A DNA stretch of 64,000 bases, from NCBI GenBank assembly GCA_030015575.1, contig CM057337.1, forward strand, positions 297,190,044-297,254,043. The letters are read 5' to 3'. Source of the DNA: Agapanthus africanus (Eukaryota > Streptophyta > Magnoliopsida > Asparagales > Amaryllidaceae). Every line of letters begins with the position of its first letter. Position 1 is the first letter of the stretch. Shown piece after piece: positions 11,519 through 23,359 of this stretch. Made by a program: the position numbers and the translations under genes. A model generated the notes under the pieces. The model ran no database searches. It saw only the letters and a program-made list of their open reading frames with translations, and was not told the origin of the DNA.

Positions 11519-11610
11519 TGTGTCCCTCGCGACACATCAAAATCATGGAACCTGAGTGTCCAGCATCGACACTCGAAAACATCATGAAACCCGTGTCCAG
11601 CATCGACACG
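11519..11610. repeat. Three short hairpins with changing closing pairs
   Basis: TGTGTC/GACACA (11519-11536), GAGTGTC/GACACTC (11554-11574) and CGTGTC/GACACG (11592-11610). The second and third share the loop CAGCATC, but closing pairs differ while complementarity holds. Confidence 0.8.
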
Positions 11611-11630
11611 TAAATCCACATATAGCTCAG

Positions 11631-11683
11631 GCGCCGCATCCTCAGATCGGCCCTCAAGCGCCGCATAATCTGGTCGGCCCTCA
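11631..11683. repeat. 27-bp direct repeat, two copies
   Basis: GCGCCGCAT...TCGGCCCTCA occurs at 11631-11656 and 11658-11683 with a few differences, in the LTR of G. Confidence 0.75.
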
Positions 11684-11864
11684 TATCCATCTCACTACTC
11701 CCGTCGGTATCCTCCGGATAACCGCCGAGCCTAAATACTATCACCGGTAGGTAGTGCTCCCCAGCCAGGCTCACCGTCTAACAATACGAGTTTTCTTACC
11801 CCGGGGTACCTCACCGGGTCCACCATATACCCACAGACGGTGCCTTCCGCTCCTCGAATCGGGT

Positions 11865-13073
11865 TGTAGGGTTGCTAGGCACACGCACGAGGGTCTGCGA
11901 GGTATCAACCATGCCAGATTAAAATTTTAGCCATGCCGAACAACCCAAAGCCGAATCTTTAAACTAGGGTTTTGGCGAAAACTAGCTTGTTAAACACTTT
12001 AACATTAAGTGAGAGGGATTACAACCTTTATAGATCCGGTCCTTCACTTCTTAAGCTCCGTGTTGAGGTCCCTTCACTGCGATCATCGTGTTCTGGACTC
12101 TCGAGAGGCTTCACAAAGAGAATGATGCAACCTTGCTTCCGATCTTCGATAACATAGATGATCTACCTTGAAGTTTCGTTAACACAAGCTATCACTCTTG
12201 AAATGATGTGAACACTCTCATCTAAATGGCAAGGATAGATGAGGATGATGAAGTAGGAATTTTGCTCTCATTTATAATCTTTTTCTCACTCACTTTTATC
12301 ACAAAAGAAAGCTTTTTCAAGAAGGAACTCAAGGAAGAAGAAGAATGAATATCTTTTTCCTTTTGTGATGAACAATGAATTATTGTAGTGGTTATAAATC
12401 TAACCAAGGGTTAAGCATGAAGGAGTTAACCCATATAGAGAATTGACTAGAGTTAATGGTTTGGATTGGATTAACATAATATCTCACAAAAATATCAAGC
12501 AACCACAAAGTCAAAGCTTTATGAAGCTTCATGGAAGCTTTATGCAAAAGCTAACCCTAATCCAAACCCTAACCAAGTTTAAACCCTAATCCATTGTTAA
12601 ATTTGTAACCCTAACATGTTACAATATTATATATCACACATACAATATATTTTGTAACGATAGAAAATAATACAATTAACATATATCAATGTATTATCCC
12701 GTGAGAAAATGAATCTTTTAGTGAGCTAATATTAGTTAATGTAATTTAATATATCATATATATTATTATACATTAAATTATCGAATCAACACTTGATCCG
12801 ACAATACGGCTATATCGCATATAACCGACTAATACGATAACCCGACTATATCACATATACCCGGCCGATATCTCATATCCCGAGAATCCAATACGGTATC
12901 ACATACCGCATTATCCTCGGTCCCGCACGTAACACATATGTGCTCCTACTCCGTTTTGCTTGAGCCAAGAAAGCTCTGTGTAGGACACTAAAGAATCGTC
13001 AATACGCCGGCAGTAGGTGATGATCATATCAAAAACACCCACAAGCTGCAAGCGGTCAGCTAAACGTAACAGC
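11865..13073 (-). repeat. 3' LTR of D, left segment
   Basis: Starts TGTAGGGTTGCTAGG on the plus strand. It is interrupted at 13074 by A; resumes at 23360. It contains CCCTAA-rich strings near 12550-12615 that also occur at 41328-41395 in the other LTR, so they are LTR sequence and not telomere. Confidence 0.92.
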
Positions 13074-15348
13074 TGTTGGAGATAGTGCCCTCAGAGTCAA
13101 TTATTAGGTCACAGGTACGTGATTGTAATGATTGAGGGAGGACCTATCCCGGTAGGACAGTCTTACTCGAGATGATAGTATGCTATCTGGTTTACCTTTA
13201 TCATCGTGTACTGCTTTAGGTGACCTGACACGTCGCTATTACACGTTGATAGAGCCCCTAAGATTCTTGCTTGACCACCAGCAGTATGAGGGCGATCATA
13301 TAAGTGGGAGCTGGGGGTCTATAAGCTTATCCTTAAAAGGTCCCTAGTCGTGGGAGTTTCGAGACTGGGCATCGATACTCCATTAGTAGACTAGTGTATA
13401 CAGTCGAGACCCCGACGAGGGGCGGTGGCCGGTCTCACAAGCCACTGGTGTCAGTTGGATCACCTAAGATGTATACAGGTGCTCATTGGGTTATGAGTAC
13501 ACCGGACAGGACTCGCCGGGATCATGCTAGTTGGTCATATACCAGACGTCAGATGGCAGTTCCCTGGTGACATGTGTGCAGGTTAGTTCATCGACCTGGG
13601 GATCGTCATTTGTCTCGTGTGAGTTCCCACTGTACTTTGATTACTACCCTACCACGGCTCAAAGGAGTCGTGCAAACAGGTTTTAGTTGGGTACAGTCCC
13701 GAGCCACATGGAGACAGTGAGCGTATCTTCAGGGGTTCGTCTCTCCCGGTATTGGGGGTGAGGTCGTGCTGTGTCTAGGAGAGCCATTACACAAAGTCCT
13801 TGGCCAAGGCAAGGAGATTTACTGGTAGGTATTCCAGTAGTATCTCAGGGTGTTCTGGGCTACACTCCGACACGACTTGTACCGCTTTTGGGGGTCTGAC
13901 TTTTACCAACCCCCTAGGCCCGCCATGCGATACTCATAGACGAACGGACCGGACTGTACGGATATTGTCACTGACAGGCTCAGTAGGGTGTCAGGATGAG
14001 TTTACTCATCGACGTCCCTTTTGGTCAATAGCTGGTGGCCCGTCACGTATTGGCTTATACCTCTGACGTGCTAGTGGTTAAATCCACAGCCATAGTATTG
14101 ACGAGTCTTTAGAGTCCACCACACTTACAGTTACTCAGCTTTCGGGCGAAAGGTTGTAGAGGCCGTATGGAGATATGGCAGGGTCCGATCAGATACGTGC
14201 GGTATTGCACGGATCAGGATCGGACAGTCTGTACTATAGGCCGTATGGTTATATGGCAGGGTTCGATCAGATACGTGCGGTATTGCACAGATCAGGATCG
14301 AACGGATAATACTAGCCGGCTTTGGTATAAGCCGGATCCTAGTATAGTACAGTGTAGATTTTGTCTCATTGCATTTGTATTTCGGTCGAAATACAGATGC
14401 GGGTGTGTATGCACAGTATCGGGGTTTTTCTGTAATTTATTACGGGACCAGTTTTCTGGAGTTGCCAGTTTGCTTTCCGTTTCGGCCAATTTCCTTTGTT
14501 CCGTTCATTGGCCGAAGATTGGTGGAGGAGGGTTTATTTGCATTGTTGCAAATAGGCATTTGTGGAGGGGTTCTTTGCATCTTGTTGCATCATGATGGCT
14601 TTCATGATAGCACCATCCTTTGACTTTTTTTGACTCCATCATAACTTGACTTTTAAAGTCATGATTGTTGATGATGATGAGGGGTGATGGTTGGATGAGT
14701 GTTGGTTTTGCTTGTGATCATTACTTGATATCATAACCATTCCTTTCTCTCTCTCCTTGGATTATGGTTGTGGTTTTGATCTTTTGTTTTTCCATATCAC
14801 TCCCTCACTCTCATTCACTCCCTCCCTCATCTCTTGTGGCCGGCCACTATGTGCAAGGGCTGTCCAAATTTTGGGAGTGGGGTTTTTGCTTCATTTCATG
14901 TTCCAAAATCCCAAAAAGTCCCTCCACATAGTTCTTGCATCATTCCTCCATCAAAATGGCACCTCCTACAACCCCAAAAATGAGACTTGCTCACTACACA
15001 TTCTACAACGAATCTTGGGCACGTCGAGTAGCGGGCTTCGTGCCCGAGTTGCCTCGGCATTGAGGTGGGAGCCCGTAAACAAAGTAGGCGATGTGGTGCA
15101 TTTCCGGCGACGAGGAGGAGGCAGGACTTTCCGCAGGAGATCGGGACCATGACGAGAAGACCGGAGGACTAGGATCGTCGGTATATCTCTATTCCCTTTC
15201 TTGTTGTTAGCTAGGACTAGTTAATGGTTCGATCCGGATGTTTAGTGCGCGGTGGTGCCGGTTTGCTAAGTCCGCAAAATTTTAAGTTATTCACCGCTTC
15301 CGCATTCCGGCGTCGGATTGACGGCCGGGGCGCCGCCGCGCACTCACA
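13074..15348 (+). repeat. 5' LTR of A
   Basis: TGTTGGAG...CACTCACA, 2275 bp, the same length as its partner. Hairpins equivalent to those in B are near 14183-14225 (GTCCGATC/GATCGGAC) and 14261-14303 (GTTCGATC/GATCGAAC). Confidence 0.95.
14183..14303. repeat. Paired covarying hairpins in the 5' LTR of A
   Basis: Two 43-bp inverted repeats, 78 bp apart, with outer arms GTCCGATC/GATCGGAC and GTTCGATC/GATCGAAC and a shared inner GTGC/GCAC stem. Upstream and downstream hairpins of the array are present as in B. Confidence 0.85.
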
Positions 15349-15349
15349 G

Positions 15350-15361
15350 TGGTATCAGAGC
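15350..15361 (+). other. Primer-binding site of A (initiator-Met tRNA)
   Basis: TGGTATCAGAGC, one base after the 5' LTR end. Confidence 0.95.
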
Positions 15362-15527
15362 CTCGCCATTAACTTAGTCTAGCTTTGTGTAATGTGTTTT
15401 TTTTAGTTCCGATCGATCGAAATGTTCAAAAACCCGTATTTGCCCACATCAGTTTTCTGTTGGAAATTTTTAGTGTCGAAAATTTTTTCAGGTTGTAAAA
15501 TATTGATGTACTGGAAAATCTAAGAGC

Positions 15528-15646
15528 TCTGTAAAAATTCGACGAAGTAACTCCACAGTGGGAGCGCGGAACCGCCGCGAAAACCACCTTCCCGCCGCCC
15601 TTCCGCCGCGCACTGTGGAGATCAATTCACCAATTTTTTACAGAGG
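15528..15646 (+). repeat. Leader hairpin of A
   Basis: Core arms CTCCACAGTG (15551-15560) and CACTGTGGAG (15611-15620), extended by CTCTGTAAAAA-type outer arms. The loop holds GCGCGGAACCGCCGCG (15564-15579). It starts about 170 nt after the primer-binding site. Confidence 0.8.
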
Positions 15647-16090
15647 CCTTCTGGGCTTAAAATATGGGTTTTGGAATATTAAAATTGGGCCCAGGATTTC
15701 TGTGACTGCTACAGTTTTGTTTTGGGGTCCACTTGTTAAGTTTGATCAATCGGATATTTTAAACACATTTTTCACAGTATTTACAATATATCTGCGACCG
15801 TGAATGTCACTTGATCGGTAAATCCGGTCTAACTGCTATAGCCCGGTTAGACGGATTTGCGAACGTGATTTTCACGTTGATGTTTTGTTTTTGCTGTGAT
15901 GTTGCGGATCGGTCGTGGGGGATAGCCTGGATGCAATGCTAGTACAGTTGTGGTTGTATTATGTACATTTGATATTGCGGGGCGAGCGTCCGACATGTGG
16001 ACTGCCGTCACTGCCTGATTGTATTATTATTTTGGGGCACGACCTGGTTGCGGTCGATGTACCCGTTGTATGTATATTTTACTTTCTGTA

Positions 16091-16352
16091 CTAGGATTGC
16101 CCCGCGGAGGGGTGCACGGATAGCCGGGTTCTGGAGGGCAACAAGCCCGCATCTCATGGCATTGAGACAGAGGGGGCTTCACTCTAGGATTGGCGGGCTA
16201 TTCGCCGCACTCGTAGGGGGTACAGGTTGACCCAGGAGGGGTGCCCAAGTTACCGGATTCTGTGAAGTGCTGGGTGGTCCATTCACGTTGCTGAAGGGGG
16301 CTGCCTCGCTTCAGGTTTTGGCAGGTAACTTGCCGCGCCCGTAGGGGTCTAG
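16091..16352 (+). repeat. Tandem ~130-bp leader modules of A
   Basis: Counterpart of 4400-4659 in B: two diverged copies ending in GTAGGGGG and GTAGGGGTC. Confidence 0.6.
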
Positions 16353-16843
16353 GATTTCATTGCACAGGCTATCCACACGACCAGGGGAACGTCGGGTTTC
16401 AGTAGTGGCTCTGTGAAACCCGGGGATCCCAGATATCTGTATTGTTTCTGTGATGCTGTTCATTCTCTGTGATGTTGCATTTTATTCACGCCTTGAGCGA
16501 ATATAATATATTGGTATATATATTAGTAGATGTTGTATATGTTTTGCATCCACGCTAGTCCAGTCCCCGCTCTGTCGTTAGTTAGCTAACCTAACGGGTA
16601 ATGACGGGACCCAGTGGCGAATGCGGATGGCATATACGTACATCAGTATATTTTCGTTCTTTGTGGTGTGATCAATTGATGGGACTGCATTGATTCGGAT
16701 CAATGCAAGTTTAAAAACAAACCTAATCTGATGTTGTTGGAACACTTTTCAAAAAGCTGTTATTGCAAGGACGTTCACTTTTGTTTTGCATCGCGGTATT
16801 CATTTAGAATATCCTGCTCCTCAGTCGACGAGGCAAGGGCCGA

Positions 16844-17001
16844 GATCCCTTCACCGGGAGTGACCCCTTGGACAAAAAGTTTGCGTTAGGGCATTAACTT
16901 CACTATAGCCGATTACTTTTGCTTTGCACCGTGGTATTCAGTAGGAATATCCTGCACCCCATTCTACGGGGAAAGAGCCGAGATCCCTTCATCGGGAGTG
17001 A
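16844..17001 (+). repeat. Duplicated GATCCCTTCACCGGGAGTGA block in A
   Basis: Copies at 16844-16863 and 16982-17001 (one substitution), 138 bp apart as in B. Confidence 0.75.
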
Positions 17002-17153
17002 CCTCTTTAGCAACGGTTTTCGTCACTGTATTTTTAAAAAGCTATCCGTTCCTTCGACGATATCAAGTTCATTACGTTAAAGGTTTTCGCCAGAAACCAT
17101 TCGTAGCCCTCCGTCGTTTCAGACGGGTAGCACGTAGTATTCATGCTATGTTT

Positions 17154-17348
17154 GTTGACCTTCGTCAAGGCATAGTGTATGGTAGCTGCTTGTTACCTTT
17201 CTGTTGCATAGATAGATGCGTTGGTTTGGGACAGTCGTATAGCCTTGTTGACCTTCGTCAAGGGCTTGTACGGGTGGATTCAAATTAACCTGGAGAATGA
17301 CGGGTAGAACTTGACATGTGACTTATGATTTGTTGGCCTTCGTCAAGG
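17154..17348 (+). repeat. Three iterated TTGAC hairpins in A
   Basis: GTTGACCTTCGTCAAGG at 17154-17170 and 17247-17263, with the variant GTTGGCC at 17332-17348. Confidence 0.7.
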
Positions 17349-17734
17349 TCATAAGAGCATGGGGCAGAAATCACATCGGGAGTTTCAAAAGAACTGAAAC
17401 TTGCCAGATATGCGCATACCTTCTGGAGTGTGATGATGTGAGCGGATTCCGTCACGTTATCATGCGATGATAGTTGGATCCCGATTCCCACTGATGAGTT
17501 AGTTTACTCCTCGGATAACCCCGACTAATTCTTCTTTCAGGTTTGGAGGAGAATTTGAGGTACAGTGGGAGGTTTCCAGATTAGATAAATTGGTAACCAT
17601 TCTGATCTAGGTTAGAGTGCACGCTGAGTGTTTCTTTTCTCTCTCTCTCTGGCAGCGACCATTTGACCCGACCCTAAGACTATGACTCAGTGACCAAGTT
17701 GACCGAACCTTCTTAAACACTGGCTTTTGGATTG

Positions 17735-18500
17735 TCAGAGTTGCAAACCTCATTGCCACTCCTACTTTTACCCTTTTCTCCAGGACACCCCGTTTTACTA
17801 CGAACGTCCACTTCCATTGGACAAAACCATCGTATGGTTAGATACGAACTCAAAAGAATTTATTCGAGGATGGTTTCCGGTTCTGGAGAAAACGGATAGG
17901 ATTATTCAGTTGTCTTTTCCTTTTACCCTCTCTCAGGTTACGAGTACTCCTTGGTTTAGGGGTAGTACACCTATTACGCAAATTGGATTGTCTTCTTCCA
18001 AACCTTAGGCTGGTGCCGACCGGTAGGGAATGAAGAAAACCAATTAGCATAACGATGGTGTGCAGAAGGTATTAAGTTCAGACAAAGCAAGGGATTAGTA
18101 AGAGGGCAAAGTAAATTGCAACAGATATTCACGACCAAACCAAATATTTCGTTACCACTCCCACATCACCTTTGTATTTCTCCAGGACACTCCGTATCAC
18201 TACGAAGATCAACAGTTTATTTGGATACTCCATCGTATGGTTATATACGAACTCGAATGGAACTGGTTCCAGTTCGGGGATGGATTCTGGTTCAGGAGAA
18301 ATAGGAATAAGGTTTATTCAGTTGTCTTTTATCTTCACCCTCTCTCATTGCGAGTGTTCCTAGGATTGGGACAGTACACCCATTATGCTTATTGGATAGT
18401 CTTCTTCCAAACCATAGGCTGGTGCCGAACGGTAGGGAAGGAAGAAAACCATTTGGCCTAAAAGGGTGTGCAGAAGGTAAAGACTAAAGACATATGAAGG
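17735..18500 (+). repeat. ~400-bp internal tandem duplication of A
   Basis: Two diverged copies; CTCCAGGACAC occurs in each near 17779 and 18180. Both copies end with a GTGTGCAGAAGGTA-like string. No domain recognised. Confidence 0.78.
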
Positions 18501-19699
18501 GATTTGGAGAGGTGGCAAAGAACTATACGGTTACAGTCGTGAATCTGGAAGAGGCATTACTAGGAATACCCGAATACCCCATCGGAACATTTCAATGTTT
18601 CAGTTTCACTGTGTAATGTTAAAGGAAAACTGATTTCCCGATTAGATACTTACTCCAGGGTATGTATTTACCAGGTACGATTCTCACATCTGTATGGTTT
18701 TACAGATGATGAGTGGGAGTAAGTTATTGGGAATTGGGTGATTATCCTCATTATGTCGGGATTCGTTGTAATCGGTGATATTTGAGGAAATCACCTGGGC
18801 TGTTTGCCGGTCGGCAAATATTTGGTTTTGAATATCCGCTGTTATACACCAATTTCAAATTGATATATCTGTACGTCTATTTTCATAGAGTGAGATATAC
18901 CTTTCTGAAATTATGTCTACGACATTTACCTATATCAGTGGATGGTTAGGTAAGGAGCATTAAACAGCGGTGTAATTCTTCTTAACCATAAGTACAGTTT
19001 TCAACCTACGACACACAGTGAATGAGTTATCAGACTCAAGGGACTTATACAAAGGATTGTATGTTGTCCAGGGTCCATCAGGACAGAGGGCTTGGTCCTC
19101 GTACTATATTCGGTTTACTTATGACTTCTCTAGTTTTTAGACAGGTGTTTCGCGGAAACACAGGGTCCAAATTTTGAGAAGTTATAGGTATTTGAATAGA
19201 GTAGAGAACCAGGTATAGAAAGTATCGGGATTCTTCAAAGAGATCGAAGATGTAGATACTTGTGTATGGTATTCAGTTGATAGTAATGAAAAAGAGATCT
19301 TGCTTCTCTTTCAGGTTACTCATAATTGGAAGTATTCCTAAGTTGAGTAACGCTGATCGGCCTCCTTCCATTTAGTTGACATGCGCTGGGACAGCTGCAT
19401 GATTTGAATCTGGTTCAATTAAATCAGTGCCTCTGTTTCTATATTGGATATAGAACAGTTCATATCTTAACGATGTTAAGGTACGGGGAGTTGTCCGGTT
19501 TATGATTAAAACCAGACACTGGACAACTCAAGGCACGTTTCTGTAATGGCTGTTTGTGGGTTGACCCAGGCTATGACGAGGGTTGACTTTCTACCATCTG
19601 GATGAACAATAGCGATATTGTTCTAGACTCGCCACAGTTTTATTAAAGATGGATTTTTTCAGAAAACAGTAGTGGGAGTATGGTAGAACTGGAAGTGAT

Positions 19700-21000
19700 T
19701 CCAGAACCACAAACGATTACTGAAGATTTGATAAGGAACCTAAAGATTCAATCTGGATTGACATTCCATTGGCCACTCCGCAGATAAGGTGGGTAACTTC
19801 AGGCACCCGAGAGGCACTACGGTAGCCTCAAGGACGGTGACAGGGAAGTTCTTGTTTACCCACAATTGCCATTGCTGTTGTTCCAGGTTACGAGACCCGG
19901 CGGGAGGATGAGTATAGCGTCGTTCTAAACCAGTTTTAGAAGTGTAAGTCTATATGACTCTGCCAGAGGGTTGTCGTAGTCAGTGGGAGCAGCGGAAGCA
20001 TTGGTGGACAGGTTGCTTATGTCTATTTATAGACTAGAGCAGATGTAGCGGAGATAGATCATCTATTTCTGACGTGACAGTCATGGGTTTGACTTCATCA
20101 GAATAGGGGATGGATCTGTTAAGAAGGTAGTAGGGTGTGATATCCTGGTATTTGGATGATATACACAGAGTAGGAAAAGAAACTCCTACACTACGATCGG
20201 TTATACTTTGGTCGTCACACAGTTGTTTCTCCACAAAGGAAATGGATTTTATATCAGACATACTGGTTACTAGATCTATGGTCTTAGATCTAGATTTGGG
20301 TGGTTTCCCAATCAGGGTACTTGACAGCATTCTAAGAGTATTTAGGATGGACGACTCCTGGCACGGTAGTGTACCTGCAGGTAATGGAGTCACCCTCTCC
20401 AAAGGTGTCTTACAGACTAAAGGGGAGAGGGACGGGCATGATTGGCAGATCACTTGCTCAGGCAATTGAGTCAATCGTGAGATGTCAAGTACCACACCAG
20501 ATGTTGTTCTTGCACTAGATGCAATAAGTTGACATTAATCCAATCCTGGAGAAACAGTCGGAAGCAGTTTTAGAACATAAGTGGATGTTCTAGGGATATG
20601 ATAACGACAGCCTCATTCAGGAGACAGTTATCATTCCAGGCTTCCAAGGTGACATGGACGACAAGGAGGTTGTCAGAGTTATAGTTTTCCTTCTGATGAG
20701 GGGCAGTATTTTGGACAGGTGGTCCAAGGCAATACTGAGGGTGGCATGGCGCAGGATACTGATTAAGTTCAGTTGACGATACAGTCTAAGAAGTTTGGAT
20801 TTGGAGTTCATTTATGAGCTAAGTCCCATCAGACATCCAAACATATTCTAAGACAGGTATTGCTCATTTCGGGAGATGGGTTTCTCCGCGAACTTGAGAT
20901 ATAGAGAGACATAGAAAGAAACAACAAAGCGGATCCACTCACTGAGGCTATTCCTCGAACGCAATAGTTTCGCAAACGAGCTTTGTGAGACTGACTAGTA
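19700..21000 (+). pseudogene. Copia RT/RNase H remnant of A
   Basis: Broken Copia pol tail. VYMTLPEG-like residues near 19945-19970 are followed by a frame change at the point where Copia RT reads PEGFV. DSILRVFRMDDSW and GVTLSKGV near 20320-20410 recall the RT-RNase H connection. NKADPLTEAIPRTQ at 20923-20964 is the classic C-terminal Copia RNase H motif, in frame, then a TAG stop (20965-20967) before FRKR. Many other stops occur. The YVDD active site is not preserved. L has the same TAG at its equivalent motif (61534-61536). Confidence 0.78.
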
Positions 21001-21068
21001 GAGGAGTTGGGTGTTCGGTATCACACGGGCTGTGAGTATGCGACATCGCAATAATTAGCCTTGAGTGC

Positions 21069-21079
21069 AAGTGGGAGAT
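21069..21079 (+). other. Polypurine tract of A
   Basis: AAGTGGGAGAT directly abuts the 3' LTR and is the usual Copia-type plus-strand primer. Confidence 0.88.
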
Positions 21080-23354
21080 TGTTGGAGATAGTGCCCTCAG
21101 AGTCAATTATTAGGTCACAGGTACGTGATTGTAATGATTGAGGAAGGACCTATCCCGGTAGGACAGTCTTACTCGAGATGATAGTATGCTATCTGGTTTA
21201 CCTTTATCATCGTGTACTGCTTTAGGTGACCTGACACGTCGCTATTACACGTTGATAGAGCCCCTAAGATTCTTGCTTGACCACCAGCAGTATGAGGGCG
21301 ATCATATAAGTGGGAGCTGGGGGTCTATAAGCTTATCCTTAAAAGGTCCCTAGTCGTGGGAGTTTCGAGACTGGGCATCGATACTCCATTAGTAGACTAG
21401 TGTATACAGTTGAGACCCCGACGAGGGGCGGTGGCCGGTCTCACAAGCCACTGGTGTCAGTTGGATCACCTAAGATGTATACAGGTGCTCATTGGGTTAT
21501 GAGTACACCGGACAGGACTCGCCGGGAACATGCTAGTTGGTCATATACCAGACGTCAGATGGCAGTTCCCTGGTGACATGTGTGCAGGTTAGTTCATCGA
21601 CCTGGGGATCGTCATTTGTCTCGTGTGAGTTCCCACTGTACTTTGATTACTACCCTACCACGGCTCAAAGGAGTCGTGCAAACAGGTTTTAGTTGGGTAC
21701 AGTCCCGAGCCACATGGAGACAGTGAGCGTATCTTCAGGGGTTCGTCTCTCCCGGTATTGGGGGTGAGGTCGTGCTGTGTCTAGGAGAGCCATTACACAA
21801 AGTCCTTGGCCAAGGCAAGGAGATTTACTGGTAGGTATTCCAGTAGTATCTCAGGGTGTTCTGGGCTACACTCCGACACGACTTGTACCGCTTTTGGGGG
21901 TCTGACTTTTACCAACCCCCTAGGCCCGCCATGCGATACTCATAGACGAACGGACCGGACTGTACTGATATTGTCACTGACAGGCTCAGTAGGGTATCAG
22001 GATGAGTTTACTCATCGACGTCCCTTTTGGTCAATAGCTGGTGGCCCGTCACGTATTGGCTTATACCTCTGACGTGCTAGTGGTTAAATCCACAGCCATA
22101 GTATTGACGAGTCTTTAGAGTCCACCACACTTACAGTTACTCAGCTTTCGGGCGAAAGGTTGTAGAGGCCGTATGGAGATATGGCAGGGTCCGATCAGAT
22201 ACGTGCGGTATTGCACGGATCAGGATCGGACAGTCTGTACTATAGGCCGTATGGTTATATGGCAGGGTTCGATCAGATACGTCCGGTATTGCACAGATCA
22301 GGATCGAACGGATAATACTAGCCGGCTTTGGTATAAGCCGGATCCTAGTATAGTACAGTGTAGATTTTGTCTCATTGCATTTGTATTTCGGTCGAAATAC
22401 AGATGCGGGTGTGTATGCACAGTATCGGGGTTTTCCTGTAATTTATTACGGGACCAGTTTTCTGGAGTTGCCAGTTTGCTTTCCGTTTCGGCCAATTTCC
22501 TTTATTCCGTTCATTGGCCGAAGATTGGTGGAGGAGGGTTTATTTGCATTGTTGCAAATAGGCATTTGTGGAGGGGTTCTTTGCATCTTGTTGCATCATG
22601 ATGGCTTTCATGATAGCACCATCCTTTGACTTGTTTTGACTCCATCATAACTTGACTTTTAAAGTCATGATTGTTGATGATGATGAGGGGTGATGGTTGG
22701 ATGAGTGTTGGTTTTGCTTGTGATCATTACTTGATATCATAACCATTCCTTTCTCTCTCTCCTTGGATTATGGTTGTGGTTTTGATCTTTTGTTTTTCCA
22801 TATCACTCCCTCACTCTCATTCACTCCCTCCCTCATCTCTTGTGGCCGGCCACTATGTGCAAGGGCTGTCCAAATTTTGGGAGTGGGGTTTTTGCTTCAT
22901 TTCATGTTCCAAAATCCCAAAAAGTCCCTCCACATAGTTCTTGCATCATTCCTCCATCAAAATGGCACCTCCTACAACCCCAAAAATGAGACTTGCTCAC
23001 TACACATTCTACAACGAATCTTGGGCACGTCGAGTAGCCGGCTTCGTGCCCGAGTTGCCTCGGCATTGAGGTGGGAGCCCGTAAACAAAGTAGGCGATGT
23101 GGTGCATTTCCGGCGACGAGGAGGAGGCAGGACTTTCCGCAAGAGTTCGGGACCATGACGAGAAGACCGGAGGACTAGGATCGTCGGTATATCTCTATTC
23201 CCTTTCTTGTTGTTAGCTAGGACTAGTTAATGGTTCGATCCGGATGTTTAGTGCGCGGTGGTGCCGGTTTGCAAAGTCCGCAAAATTTTAAGTTATTCAC
23301 CGCTTCCGCATTCCGGCGTCGGATTGACGGCCGGGGCGCCGCCGTGCACTCACA
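21080..23354 (+). repeat. 3' LTR of A
   Basis: 2275 bp, almost identical to 13074-15348. In the hairpin at 22267-22309 the inner GTGC arm is mutated to GTCC, while both outer stems and the hairpin at 22189-22231 are kept. Confidence 0.95.
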
Positions 23355-23359
23355 ACAGC

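Larger units (their letters stand above)
10493..11864 (-). repeat. 5' LTR of G, segment 1 (3' end of LTR)
   Basis: Begins TATCATGACCCG on the plus strand, which I read as a decayed TGTCA(C/T)GACCC end. It is broken at 11865 by D; TSD copy CGGGT is at 11860-11864. The sequence continues at 42793. No coding capacity seen. It contains three small hairpins and a 27-bp repeat. Confidence 0.75.
15362..19690 (+). other. Decayed leader/gag/protease/integrase region of A
   Basis: Over 4 kb without a recognisable gene. It keeps the order of B's repeats and hairpins. I cannot find a protease DTG, integrase HHCC or integrase catalytic motif. Confidence 0.6.
13074..23354 (+). mobile_element. Complete Copia LTR retrotransposon A
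   Basis: 10.28 kb plus-strand element with two 2275-bp LTRs (13074-15348, 21080-23354), primer-binding site at 15350-15361 and polypurine tract at 21069-21079. Flanking ACAGC at 13069-13073 and 23355-23359 is a perfect target duplication. The LTRs show only about a dozen differences by eye, so insertion is recent, yet the interior has no intact gag or pol. It interrupts the 3' LTR of D; the uninterrupted site is seen in the other LTR of D near 41842-41852. It is likely non-autonomous, copied with enzymes from another Copia. Confidence 0.95.

Noticed and set aside
12550-12615. CCCTAA-rich stretch resembling plant telomere repeat
   Set aside because: Irregular, and present at the same place in the other LTR of D (41328-41395), so it is LTR sequence.
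15350-15361. tRNA-like string TGGTATCAGAGC
   Set aside because: It is the primer-binding site; no tRNA arms or anticodon surround it.
1-23354. B and A read as a giant inverted duplication (palindrome) of 10 kb arms
   Set aside because: A has its own target duplication and LTR pair, and B is inserted in F; they are separate insertions of one family in opposite directions.
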